Source: Pseudomonas sp. CFII64 (GTDB taxonomy: Bacteria > Pseudomonadota > Gammaproteobacteria > Pseudomonadales > Pseudomonadaceae). From it: DNA of 64,000 nucleotides. The notes below the pieces were generated by a model. That model had not been told where the DNA came from. It was given only the letters and a program-made list of their open reading frames with translations, and searched no databases. Numbering within the stretch: position 1 is the first letter of the stretch; each line of letters begins with the position of its first letter. A program made the translations under genes and the position numbers. The stretch covers positions 62,001-126,000 of the forward strand of contig NZ_ATLO01000012.1 in the NCBI RefSeq assembly GCF_000416235.1. Direction: 5' to 3'. Shown here one piece after another: positions 25,556 through 33,742 of this stretch.

Positions 25556-26917
25556 ATGCAGGTTCCTGCTGTCACCCGCCCGCTGTGCGAATTCATTGCG
25601 CGTTCAACGTGGGCCGACATCCCGCCCGACGTTCGCCATGAAGCCAAACGCGCGCTGGTCAATTATTTCGCAGTGGCGCTGGCCGGCTGCAACGATCCAG
25701 ACGTCAGCAAGGCAGTGACGTTGTTTCAGCGCTTCAGCGCGGGTGCCGATGCGCAGCTGATTGGCCGCGCGCAGTTGCTGGATATCCTCAATGCCACGTC
25801 GCTCAACGCCATGAGCGCCAATGTCTTCGACTTCGACGACACGCACATTCCCACCATCATTCACCCGACCGCACCGGTCGCAGCGGCGCTGTTCGCCTTG
25901 GCTGAAACCCGAACTTTTACTGGCGAGCAACTGTTGCTGGCGTTGGTTCTCGGCGTGGAAGTGGAATGTCGGCTGGGTTTGGCGATTTCCCCCGAACACT
26001 ATCGGCGTGGCTGGCATATCACCTCGACCTGTGGCGTGTTCGGGGCTGCCGCCGCTGTCGGCAAACTGCTGGACCTGAACGTCCAACAACTGGGCTGGGC
26101 CTTGGGCAATGCCAGCGCGCAAGCCTCCGGGCTGGTGGAAACACTGGGCAGCGCGGCGAAAAGTATCGGTGTCGGCAATGCCGCACGCAACGGCCTGCTC
26201 TCGGCATTGCTGGCCCAGGACGGTTTCAACGGGCCTGAATTACCCCTCGAAGGCGAGCGCGGTTTTCTCAAGGTCATGGGCGAAAATCCCGATTTTGCGG
26301 GGATAACCCAAGGCCTGGGAGAGCGTTGGGCGTTGCGCGCCAACACCTATAAACCCTATCCGTGCGGCGTGGTATTGAACCCGGTGATCGAAGCCTGCCT
26401 GGAACTGTCCCGCGAGCGCAACTGGGCGTTATCGGACCTCACCCGCATCGAACTGACCGGCCATCCTTTGCTGCGCCAGCGAACCGATCGGCCAACGATC
26501 AAGACAGGACGCGAATCACAGGTCAGTGCGCAACACGCCGTTGCTGTCGCGCTGGCCAGCGGGCGCGCGGGGCTTGCCGAATTCAGCGACGCGGCAGTGG
26601 CGGACAGCAACCTGCGGGCCCTGTATCCGCTGCTGCACTTTATCGACGATGACGGTTACGCCGTCGAGTCGGCACGGGTGCGGCTGTTTTTCCGCTCCGG
26701 CGAAATCCTCAGCCATCGCATCGACGTGGCGTCGGGCAGCCTGGGCGCGCCACTCGACGATAAAACTCTGGAACACAAACTGCGCGAACTGGCCCGTTAC
26801 GGCGGCTCAACCTGCGCGCCACAACCGCTGATCGATGCGCTGTGGTCTCTGCAACATGCCAGCGATGCCAGCGCGGTAATGCGCCTGGCGCGCGGCTCAC
26901 TTCATTCGGGAAATTGA
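25556..26917 (+). CDS. MmgE/PrpD family protein
   Basis: The 453-residue protein belongs to the MmgE/PrpD family (2-methylcitrate dehydratase, cis-aconitate decarboxylase, iminodisuccinate epimerase). Visible landmarks are the N-terminal helical part (DVRHEAKRALVNYFAVALAG), FDFDDTHIPTIIHPTAPVAAAL, GVEVECRLGLAI, and YKPYPCGVVLNPVIEACLEL. ATG at 25556 is chosen for its upstream GGAGG; an alternative ATG at 25505 overlaps the SDR stop. It suggests a dehydration, decarboxylation or epimerisation of a di- or tricarboxylic intermediate. It lies 1 base before the last dehydrogenase gene. Confidence 0.9.
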   Translation: MQVPAVTRPLCEFIARSTWADIPPDVRHEAKRALVNYFAVALAGCNDPDVSKAVTLFQRFSAGADAQLIGRAQLLDILNATSLNAMSANVFDFDDTHIPTIIHPTAPVAAALFALAETRTFTGEQLLLALVLGVEVECRLGLAISPEHYRRGWHITSTCGVFGAAAAVGKLLDLNVQQLGWALGNASAQASGLVETLGSAAKSIGVGNAARNGLLSALLAQDGFNGPELPLEGERGFLKVMGENPDFAGITQGLGERWALRANTYKPYPCGVVLNPVIEACLELSRERNWALSDLTRIELTGHPLLRQRTDRPTIKTGRESQVSAQHAVAVALASGRAGLAEFSDAAVADSNLRALYPLLHFIDDDGYAVESARVRLFFRSGEILSHRIDVASGSLGAPLDDKTLEHKLRELARYGGSTCAPQPLIDALWSLQHASDASAVMRLARGSLHSGN

Positions 26918-26918
26918 T

Positions 26919-27800
26919 ATGACAGAGCAACCACTGGGTTTCATTGGCGTCGGCATCATGGGACGGCCCATGGCCCGACGTCTGCTGGAAAAAGGCCATT
27001 CGCTGGTGATCTTTGATAAAGACCCGGCAGCCCTGGCCGAGCTTTCCGGCCTGGGCGCGCGGGTTGCCGACAGCGCCCGGGAAGTGGCCGACAGCGCCAG
27101 AATCGTCTTCACCAGCCTGCCCAGCCCGGCGATTTTCAAGGCCGTGGCTCTGGGGCCGGACGGCATTGTCGAAGGCAAGGCGGTGCGCATTCTGGTCGAC
27201 CTTTCCACCGTGGGTTCCCGGGCCGAACAGGAAGTTGCTGCCGGTTTGCTCAAGCACGACATTCAAACCGTCGATGCGCCCATCAGTGGTGGTGCAGCCG
27301 GGGCGAGCAAAGGCACCCTGGCGATGATGGTCGCGGGCAAGCCTGAAGCTGTCGCCCAGGTGCGTGAGCTGTTCGACGTGTTCGGCAAAGTCTTCATCGT
27401 CGGCGAGCAACCCGGCCAAGGCCAGTTGCTGAAATTGCTCAACAACATGCTCTCGACCACCGCATTCGCGATTACCTCGGAGGCGTTCGTCGCGGGCGTC
27501 AAGGGCGGGCTCGACCCGCACGTGATGATGGACGTGATCAATGCCGGGAGCGGCAAGAACGGCGCGACGCTGGACAAGTTTCCCAAACACGTCCTGCCCG
27601 GCACCTTCGATTTCGGCTTCCCGATTTCCAGCGTGTGCAAGGACATTGGCCTGGCCATCGAGGAGTGTCAGGCGCTGGGTGTGCCGATGTGGCTGGGCCA
27701 TTCGGCGCGGCAACTGTGGAACGTAGCCGCGCAGCAGGATGGCGGGGAACGCGACCTGACCGAATTGGTGCGTACTGTTGAAGGCTGGTCAAAGGATTGA
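26919..27800 (+). CDS. Beta-hydroxyacid dehydrogenase family protein, copy 3
   Basis: The 293-residue protein has LGFIGVGIMGRPMARRLLEKGH for NAD(P) binding, DAPISGGAAGASKG as substrate loop, and GQGQLLKLLNNMLST with the catalytic lysine. The sequence resembles tartronate semialdehyde or 3-hydroxyisobutyrate dehydrogenases. It is the last gene of the operon; only 13 bases separate it from the end of the convergent catR gene. Three such enzymes in one operon suggest several alcohol/ketone steps or stereo-specific oxidations. Confidence 0.9.
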   Translation: MTEQPLGFIGVGIMGRPMARRLLEKGHSLVIFDKDPAALAELSGLGARVADSAREVADSARIVFTSLPSPAIFKAVALGPDGIVEGKAVRILVDLSTVGSRAEQEVAAGLLKHDIQTVDAPISGGAAGASKGTLAMMVAGKPEAVAQVRELFDVFGKVFIVGEQPGQGQLLKLLNNMLSTTAFAITSEAFVAGVKGGLDPHVMMDVINAGSGKNGATLDKFPKHVLPGTFDFGFPISSVCKDIGLAIEECQALGVPMWLGHSARQLWNVAAQQDGGERDLTELVRTVEGWSKD

Positions 27801-27813
27801 TCGCCCGCGTGGG

Positions 27814-28680
27814 TTATTTCTTGCTCAGCAACGCCAGGCATTGCTGGAGCACCGGCGAGACGTCGCCGGCGCGATAACTGACCACGATGGGCGACGTCGC
27901 GCTGCTGTCCAGCAGCGACGTGTAGCCAATGTCGTCACGATGTAGACGCTGTACCGAGGCGGGAACCAGGGTGATGCCGATGCCTGCCGCGACCAGACCG
28001 ATAGCGGTCTGCATTTCATTGACGGTTTGCGCGACGCGGATGCGCAAGCCTTGTCCGGCAAATATCCCCAGCACATGATCGGCATAACTCGGCCTCGGAC
28101 TGCCTGGGTACAGCACAAAAGGTTCGGCCGCCAGTTGCTTGAGGGTTGCCGGGCCGGCCAGCAGCGGATGCCCGGCCGGTAACGCCGCGACCAGCGGGTC
28201 TTCCCGAAGAATCTGCTGGGTAATCGCCGGGTCATCAAACAACAACCGGCCGAAACCAACGTCGATGCGTCCACTTTTCAGGGCTTCGAGTTGCTGCAAG
28301 GTAATCAGCTCGGACAGACCCAGCTCGATGTCGCCCAGTGCGCGCAGGCGGCGGATCAGATCCGGCAACGCGCCATACAGCGTCGACGGCGCAAAACCGA
28401 TGCCCAGCCAGCGTTTCTCGCCCGCCGCCACGCGTCGGGTATCGTCGCTGATGCGCGCCAGTTGCTCCAGCAACTGACTGGAATGCTCATGAAAGAATCG
28501 GCCAGCATCGGTCAGTCGCAGCGGTCTTGAGCGTTCCAGCAGCGCCACGCCCAACTCGTCTTCCAGTTGCTGGATCTGTCTACTCAGGGGCGGCTGGGCA
28601 ATGTTCAGCTGTTCGGCGGCACGGGTGAAATTCAGGGTCTGGGCGAGCACCCTGAAATAGCGTAAATGACGAAGCTCCAC
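27814..28680 (-). CDS. catR: LysR regulator of the catBCA operon
   Basis: The 288-residue protein is very close to CatR of other pseudomonads: MELRHLRYFRVLAQTLNFTRAAE, AQPPLSRQIQQLEDELG, GIGFAPSTLY and NPRPSYADHV-like SPRPSYADHVLGIF. CatR activates catBCA in response to cis,cis-muconate. It is divergent from catB across 102 bases, and a perfect LysR box overlaps the first bases upstream of its own start, as known for CatR autorepression. Confidence 0.93.
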   Translation of the reverse strand: MELRHLRYFRVLAQTLNFTRAAEQLNIAQPPLSRQIQQLEDELGVALLERSRPLRLTDAGRFFHEHSSQLLEQLARISDDTRRVAAGEKRWLGIGFAPSTLYGALPDLIRRLRALGDIELGLSELITLQQLEALKSGRIDVGFGRLLFDDPAITQQILREDPLVAALPAGHPLLAGPATLKQLAAEPFVLYPGSPRPSYADHVLGIFAGQGLRIRVAQTVNEMQTAIGLVAAGIGITLVPASVQRLHRDDIGYTSLLDSSATSPIVVSYRAGDVSPVLQQCLALLSKK

Positions 28681-28681
28681 G

Positions 28682-28696
28682 ATACCTCCAGGGTAT
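28682..28696. promoter_or_regulatory. CatR recognition box in the catR-catB promoter
   Basis: ATACC-TCCAG-GGTAT is a perfect interrupted palindrome matching the high-affinity CatR site of the catBC promoter (ACC-N7-GGT core). It starts 1 base upstream of the catR start codon. A weaker site probably lies towards catB, near GACCTAATCAATATTGG (28704-28720). Confidence 0.75.
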
Positions 28697-28782
28697 TAAG
28701 CGAGACCTAATCAATATTGGACGCTGTTGTTCGCCAGCGTCAATCTCTGCGCAAGACAAATAAAACGTAGATGGACACGCCC

Positions 28783-29904
28783 ATGACTGCCATTACCATC
28801 GAACGCTTCGATACCCAGATCGTCGACTTGCCCACCATACGCCCGCACAAGCTGGCGATGCACACCATGCACGGCCAGACGCTGGTCATCCTGCGCATCT
28901 TTTGCAGCGACGGGATCGTCGGCATCGGCGAAGCCACCACCATCGGTGGCCTGGCCTACGCCGGGGAAAGCCCGGAAAGCATCAAGGTCAATCTGGACAC
29001 GTGGTTTGCGCCGCTGCTCATCGGCCAGGATGCCAGCAACCTCAACGCTGCGATGCAAAGGGTCGATCACGCCATTCGTGGCAATACCTTCGCCCGCTCG
29101 GCAGTGGAAACGGCGCTGCTCGATGCGCTCGGCAAGCGCCTTGGCCTGCCGGTTGCCGAAGTGCTTGGCGGCCGCGTGCGCGACGGGGTCGAGGTCGCCT
29201 GGACCCTGGCCAGTGGCGACACCAACCGGGATATCGAAGAAGCCGAGCGCATGCTCGATATCCGCCGTCACCGCCACTTCAAGCTGAAGATCGGCGCGGG
29301 CGAACCGGCGCGCGACATCGCGCACGTCGCGGCGATCAAGCGCGCCTTGGGTGATCGCGCCAGTGTTCGCGTCGATATCAATCAGGCGTGGAGCGAGGCC
29401 GTCGCCGTGCGTGCCTGTCGGTTATTGGCCGACGCTGGCGTGGAGCTGATTGAGCAACCGCTGTCCCGGCATGATCGCGCCGGGATGGTGCGGTTGAGCG
29501 CCCACAGCCCGATTCCGTTGATGGCCGATGAAGCCATCGAGTCGGTGCAGGACAGCTTTGCCCTCGCGCAAATGGGCGCCGCCTCGATTTTCGCTCTGAA
29601 GATTGCCAAGACCGGTGGCCCGCTTGCGGTGTTGCGTACGGCGGCCATCGCCCAGTCGGCGGGCATCAGCCTGTACGGCGGCACCATGCTCGAAGGCAGC
29701 GTCGGCACGCTGGCCGCCGCCCATGCCTTCGCCACGCTGGACAGGCTCGAATGGCACACCGAACTGTTCGGGCCGCTATTGCTGACCGAAGACATTCTGG
29801 TCGAGCCACCGGTCTATCGGGATTTCCAGCTGCTGATCCCGCGCACGCCGGGCCTCGGGCTGGAACTGGATGCCGAACGCCTGGCGCGCTTTGCCCGCCA
29901 TTGA
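28783..29904 (+). CDS. catB: Muconate cycloisomerase
   Basis: The 373-residue enolase-superfamily enzyme converts cis,cis-muconate to muconolactone. It shows DLPTIRPHKLAMHTM, the GEATTIGGLAY loop, the catalytic FKLKIGAG (KxK), metal-ligand strands in VRVDINQAW and ELIEQPLS, and IMADE-like LMADEAIESV, all as in Pseudomonas CatB. The ATG at 28783 aligns with known CatB starts and has GGA upstream; the ATG at 28771 would add four residues. It is the first gene of catBCA, divergent from catR. Confidence 0.95.
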   Translation: MTAITIERFDTQIVDLPTIRPHKLAMHTMHGQTLVILRIFCSDGIVGIGEATTIGGLAYAGESPESIKVNLDTWFAPLLIGQDASNLNAAMQRVDHAIRGNTFARSAVETALLDALGKRLGLPVAEVLGGRVRDGVEVAWTLASGDTNRDIEEAERMLDIRRHRHFKLKIGAGEPARDIAHVAAIKRALGDRASVRVDINQAWSEAVAVRACRLLADAGVELIEQPLSRHDRAGMVRLSAHSPIPLMADEAIESVQDSFALAQMGAASIFALKIAKTGGPLAVLRTAAIAQSAGISLYGGTMLEGSVGTLAAAHAFATLDRLEWHTELFGPLLLTEDILVEPPVYRDFQLLIPRTPGLGLELDAERLARFARH

Positions 29905-29969
29905 TTCGCGATGACGTTGCAGCAATTTTTGCAAAAGAAATCCGCCCCACACACGAGGACACCCACGCC

Positions 29970-30260
29970 ATGCTTTTTCACGTGCGCATGACCGTTAAAC
30001 TGCCTGTCGACATGCCTGCCGAGCAGTCCGCCCGGCTCAAGGCCGACGAAAAGGAACTTGCCCAGCGTCTGCAACAAGAAGGTACCTGGCGTCACCTTTG
30101 GCGCATCGCCGGGCTCTATGCCAATGTCAGCGTATTCGACGTGGCGGATGCCCAGGCGCTGCATGACACGCTGATGCAACTGCCGCTTTATCCGTACATG
30201 GACATCGACGTCATGGCGCTGTGTCGGCATCCGTCTTCGATTCATGCCGACGACCGCTGA
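29970..30260 (+). CDS. catC: Muconolactone delta-isomerase
   Basis: The 96-residue protein has the complete CatC pattern: MLFHVRMTVKLPVDMP, GTWRHLWRIAGLYANVSVFDV, and LPLYPYMDIDVMALCRHPSS. It isomerises muconolactone to 3-oxoadipate enol-lactone as a decamer. The start at 29970 follows a GAGGACACCCACGCC leader; frame further upstream overlaps catB and is not conserved. It lies between catB and catA in the usual Pseudomonas order. Confidence 0.95.
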   Translation: MLFHVRMTVKLPVDMPAEQSARLKADEKELAQRLQQEGTWRHLWRIAGLYANVSVFDVADAQALHDTLMQLPLYPYMDIDVMALCRHPSSIHADDR

Positions 30261-30311
30261 GTTCGCTTCAGCCACCGCTACATCACAAGAACAATGATGA
30301 GGACAACTGCC

Positions 30312-31217
30312 ATGACTATTCGTATTTCCCAAACCGCACCGGTTCAGCAATTTCTCGAAGGTGCTGCCGGTTTCGACCAGCCGGCAGGCAGCCAACGCAT
30401 GAAGAATGTGGTCCATCGGGTATTGAACGACACCGTCAAAATCATCGAAGACCTGCAGATTACCCCCGAAGAGTTCTGGAAAGCCGTCAACTATCTCAAC
30501 GAGCTTGGCAGCCGTCAGGAAGCCGGTTTGCTGGTGGCCGGTCTCGGTCTTGAGCACTACCTGGATTTGCTGATGGACGCCGAAGACGCGCAGGCCGGCC
30601 ATGTCGGCGGCACGCCGCGCACCATCGAGGGGCCACTGTACGTCGCGGGCGCGCCACTGTGCGAGCACCATGCCCGGCTCGATGACGGTCAGGACCCAGG
30701 CACCGTTTTGTTCATGCGCGGCCAGGTGCGCGGCACCGATGGCGCGCCCTTGGCCAACGCCATCGTCGATGTCTGGCACGCCAATACCGGCGGCACCTAT
30801 TCGTACTTCGATCCTGCGCAATCGGAATTCAACCTGCGTCGCCGCATCCAGACCGATGCTCAGGGTCGCTACGCATTCCAGAGCATCGTGCCTTCGGGTT
30901 ACGGCTGCCCGCCGGATGGGCCGACGCAACACTTGCTCGACCAACTGGGCCGTCATGGCCAGCGGCCCGCGCATATCCACTTCTTTATCTCGGCCCCCGG
31001 GCATCGCCATCTGACGACGCAGATCAATCTCGCCGGGGATCAATACCTGCACGACGATTTCGCCTACGCCACCCGCGATGAACTGATCGCCGAGATCCGT
31101 TTCAGCGACGATGCAAACGGTCGGCACGCCGATATCGACTTCGACTTTGAATTGCAGCCAGCGGCACAAAGCCGCGAAGAAGAGCGGCATGAACGGGTGA
31201 GGGCACTGGAAGCCTGA
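30312..31217 (+). CDS. catA: Catechol 1,2-dioxygenase
   Basis: The 301-residue intradiol dioxygenase has its non-haem Fe(III) ligands visible: a Tyr in GTYSYFD (about 163), Tyr197 in SGYGCPP, and His221 and His223 in RPAHIHFF. The N-terminal helical dimer domain is present. It cleaves catechol to cis,cis-muconate. ATG at 30312 follows GATGAGGACAACTGCC. It is the third gene of catBCA, and a strong hairpin follows it. Confidence 0.96.
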   Translation: MTIRISQTAPVQQFLEGAAGFDQPAGSQRMKNVVHRVLNDTVKIIEDLQITPEEFWKAVNYLNELGSRQEAGLLVAGLGLEHYLDLLMDAEDAQAGHVGGTPRTIEGPLYVAGAPLCEHHARLDDGQDPGTVLFMRGQVRGTDGAPLANAIVDVWHANTGGTYSYFDPAQSEFNLRRRIQTDAQGRYAFQSIVPSGYGCPPDGPTQHLLDQLGRHGQRPAHIHFFISAPGHRHLTTQINLAGDQYLHDDFAYATRDELIAEIRFSDDANGRHADIDFDFELQPAAQSREEERHERVRALEA

Positions 31218-31232
31218 AGCTTCCGTGTTGAA

Positions 31233-31271
31233 AACGCTCTCGCAGGGCAATTCACAGCCTGCGGGGGCGTT
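31233..31271 (+). terminator. Hairpin after catA
   Basis: AACGCTCTCGCAGG pairs with CCTGCGGGGGCGTT (14 pairs, two T-G) around an 11-base loop, 15 bases after the catA stop. The plus-strand side has no T tract, so it may work as an attenuator or mRNA-protecting stem as much as a terminator. Confidence 0.55.
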
Positions 31272-31311
31272 CGTCGTCATGCCCGCCTGATAAAAACAAG
31301 AGAAACCAGCC

Positions 31312-32259
31312 ATGAACCAATTGTTGAGTGCATGCAGCCAGATATACGACCACGCCGATGCCTACGCCGTGTCGGAATACGTCAATCAGCATGTCGGCAG
31401 CCACCGTATTCGTTTGCTGCCCAAAGGCCGCCCTCAGGCCAGTATTAGCCATCGGACCTTTTCCAGCCTTGACCTGTGCCGCATCAGCTACGGCGCGCCG
31501 GTGCGCGTGACCTCGCCAGCGCTGGAAACGGTTTATCACTTGCAGATTCTGTTGCACGGCCACTGCCGTTCCAGGACCCGTGGCGAAGAGCTGATCTATC
31601 GGCCGGGCGAGATTCTGTTGATCAATCCCGATGATCCGGTGGACCTGACCTATTCAGCCGATTGCGAAAAATTCATCGTCAAGCTGCCGGTGCGCCTGAT
31701 CGAAAACGCCTGCCTTGAACAGCGCTGGACGCTGCCACACCGAGGCGTCCGTTTCGCTGCCGACCGCCAACACTTGAAGACCATGGGCGGTTTTATCCAG
31801 TTGCTGGGATTGATCTGCCATGAAGCCGAAAATGCTGCCGGCGCTGAAGTGCAGGGGCTGTATGAGCGGATCGTCGCCAGCAAACTGCTGGAGCTTTTGA
31901 GCAGCAACGTTTTGCGGGTCATCGCCAAACCTGAAGAAAACGGCGGCTTTGAAGCGGTGCGGCAATTTATCGAGGAACATTTGACCGAAGACATCAGCAT
32001 TGAGCAATTGATGACGGTGGCCCGGGTCAGCGAACGTACGCTGTACACCTTGTTCGAGCGTCAGGTGGGGTTGGCGCCCCGTGAATTTGTGCGCCAGCGC
32101 AGGCTGGAGCGGGTGCATGCGGTGCTGCAACGGGCGACGGCGCGCAGCGTCACCGAGGTCGCGCTGGATCATGGTTTTCTGCATCTGGGCAGGTTCTCCA
32201 GCGCTTATCGCACCCGTTTCGGCGAGTTGCCCTCGCAGACCTGGCGTCGGCAGCGGTGA
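31312..32259 (+). CDS. benR: AraC/XylS-type regulator, probably BenR
   Basis: The 315-residue protein has an N-terminal sensing domain (YHLQILLHGHCRSRTRGEELIYRPGEILLINP) and a C-terminal double helix-turn-helix (ISIEQLMTVARVSERTLYTLFERQVGLAPREFVRQRRLERVHAVL, then EVALDHGFLHLGRFSSAYRTRFGELPSQTW). This is the XylS/BenR/AntR layout. BenR activates benABC with benzoate. It sits directly upstream of benA, and a tandem repeat matching the XylS/BenR operator lies in between, which supports the name; AntR is the alternative. Confidence 0.82.
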   Translation: MNQLLSACSQIYDHADAYAVSEYVNQHVGSHRIRLLPKGRPQASISHRTFSSLDLCRISYGAPVRVTSPALETVYHLQILLHGHCRSRTRGEELIYRPGEILLINPDDPVDLTYSADCEKFIVKLPVRLIENACLEQRWTLPHRGVRFAADRQHLKTMGGFIQLLGLICHEAENAAGAEVQGLYERIVASKLLELLSSNVLRVIAKPEENGGFEAVRQFIEEHLTEDISIEQLMTVARVSERTLYTLFERQVGLAPREFVRQRRLERVHAVLQRATARSVTEVALDHGFLHLGRFSSAYRTRFGELPSQTWRRQR

Positions 32260-32264
32260 ACGTT

Positions 32265-32300
32265 CGCGCCGGGCGGATAGCGATTCGCAGCCACTGGATA
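32265..32300 (+). promoter_or_regulatory. Tandem BenR/XylS-type operator upstream of benA
   Basis: Two direct repeats fit the XylS/BenR pattern TGCA-N6-GGNTA: CGCG-CCGGGC-GGATA (32265-32279) and CGCA-GCCACT-GGATA (32286-32300). They are 21 bases apart, exactly the spacing known for this family. They precede benA by 66-101 bases. Confidence 0.65.
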
Positions 32301-32365
32301 TTGAGGGGAGGGGCAAGCACATAAGGTGAAGGTGCCTGATACAAGAACAACCGAGGGCCTTCCCC

Positions 32366-33742
32366 ATGATCAGCACGCTCGACCGACTCGCCCGTCAACT
32401 CAGCGAATCCGTTCAGGATGACCCCACTACCGGGATCTTCCGTTGCCGCCGCGACATTTTCACCGACACCGAATTATTCGCCCTGGAGATGAAACACATC
32501 TTCGAAAGCGGCTGGGTTTACCTGGCCCACGAAAGCCAGGTGCAGGAAATCAACGACTACTTCACCACCTACATTGGCCGCCAGCCGGTTGTCGTCACCC
32601 GCGACAAACAAGGCGTGCTGCACGGCCTGGTCAACGCCTGCGCCCACCGTGGCGCCATGCTTTGCCGTCGCAAACAAGGCAACAAAGGTTCATTCACTTG
32701 CCCGTTTCACGGCTGGACCTTCAGCAACGCCGGCAAACTGCTCAAAGTCAAAGACGCCAAGACCGGCGCCTACCCGGAGAGTTTCGACTGCGACGGCTCC
32801 CACGATCTGCAACGCCTGGCCCGCTTCGAAAACTACCGGGGTTTTCTGTTCGGCAGTCTCGGCGACGCCGTGCCTGAACTCAGCGATTACCTGGGCGAAA
32901 CCCGGGTCATCATTGACCAGATGGTCGACCAGGCACCGCAAGGCCTGGAAGTGCTGCGCGGCAGTTCGTCCTACGTGTATGACGGCAACTGGAAGCTGCA
33001 AATCGAGAACGGCGCCGACGGTTATCACGTCAGTTCCGTGCACTGGAATTACTCGGCAACCATGGGCCGCCGCAACTATGAGGCCGAAGGCACGCGTACC
33101 GTCGACGCCAATGGCTGGTCGAAAAGCCTCGGCGGCGTATACGCCTTCGAGCATGGGCACATTCTGCTCTGGACCCGTTTGCTCAATCCCGAAGTGCGTC
33201 CCGTGCATGCCCACCGCGAGGAACTGGCCGATCGTCTCGGTCAGGCGCGTGCCGACTTTATCGTCGATCAGACTCGCAACCTCTGCCTGTACCCCAATGT
33301 GTACCTGATGGACCAGTTCTCGACGCAGATCCGCGTGGTGCGCCCCATCTCGGTGGACAAGACCGAAGTGACGATTTACTGCATGGCGCCCAAGGGCGAA
33401 AGTGCCCAGGAACGCGCGACGCGGATTCGCCAATACGAAGATTTCTTCAACGTCAGTGGCATGGGTACGCCGGACGACCTGGAAGAGTTTCGGGCCTGCC
33501 AGAGCGGTTATCAGGGCACCACGAGCCTGTGGAATGACCTGAGTCGCGGTGCCACGCAGTGGATTGACGGTGCGGACGAAAATGCCCGGGAGATGGGCAT
33601 CAACCCGCAACTCAGCGGCGTGAAAACCGAAGACGAAGGCTTGTTTGTGCGCCAGCATGCCCATTGGGCCGCGACCCTGCAGAGAGCCATCAAGGTTGAG
33701 CAACAAGGCGTGATCGCCACGGACAAGGAGGTGCGCTCATGA
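32366..33742 (+). CDS. benA: Benzoate 1,2-dioxygenase, alpha (Rieske) subunit
   Basis: The 458-residue protein has the Rieske 2Fe-2S motif NACAHRG...CPFHGW (Cys92, His94, Cys112, His115) and the mononuclear iron site ENGADGYHVSSVHWNY (Asp218, His221, His226). The sequence tracks Pseudomonas BenA closely (KLLKVKDAKTGAYPESFDCDGSHDL, RNLCLYPNVYLMDQFS). With BenB and BenC it forms the cis-dihydrodiol of benzoate. Anthranilate dioxygenase is a relative, but a benD gene in the same operon argues for benzoate. Confidence 0.92.
   Translation: MISTLDRLARQLSESVQDDPTTGIFRCRRDIFTDTELFALEMKHIFESGWVYLAHESQVQEINDYFTTYIGRQPVVVTRDKQGVLHGLVNACAHRGAMLCRRKQGNKGSFTCPFHGWTFSNAGKLLKVKDAKTGAYPESFDCDGSHDLQRLARFENYRGFLFGSLGDAVPELSDYLGETRVIIDQMVDQAPQGLEVLRGSSSYVYDGNWKLQIENGADGYHVSSVHWNYSATMGRRNYEAEGTRTVDANGWSKSLGGVYAFEHGHILLWTRLLNPEVRPVHAHREELADRLGQARADFIVDQTRNLCLYPNVYLMDQFSTQIRVVRPISVDKTEVTIYCMAPKGESAQERATRIRQYEDFFNVSGMGTPDDLEEFRACQSGYQGTTSLWNDLSRGATQWIDGADENAREMGINPQLSGVKTEDEGLFVRQHAHWAATLQRAIKVEQQGVIATDKEVRS

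Noticed and set aside
29814-31313. A 499-codon minus-strand frame opposite catC and catA
   Set aside because: It mirrors conserved catC and catA, has no ribosome-binding site and no recognisable protein motif.
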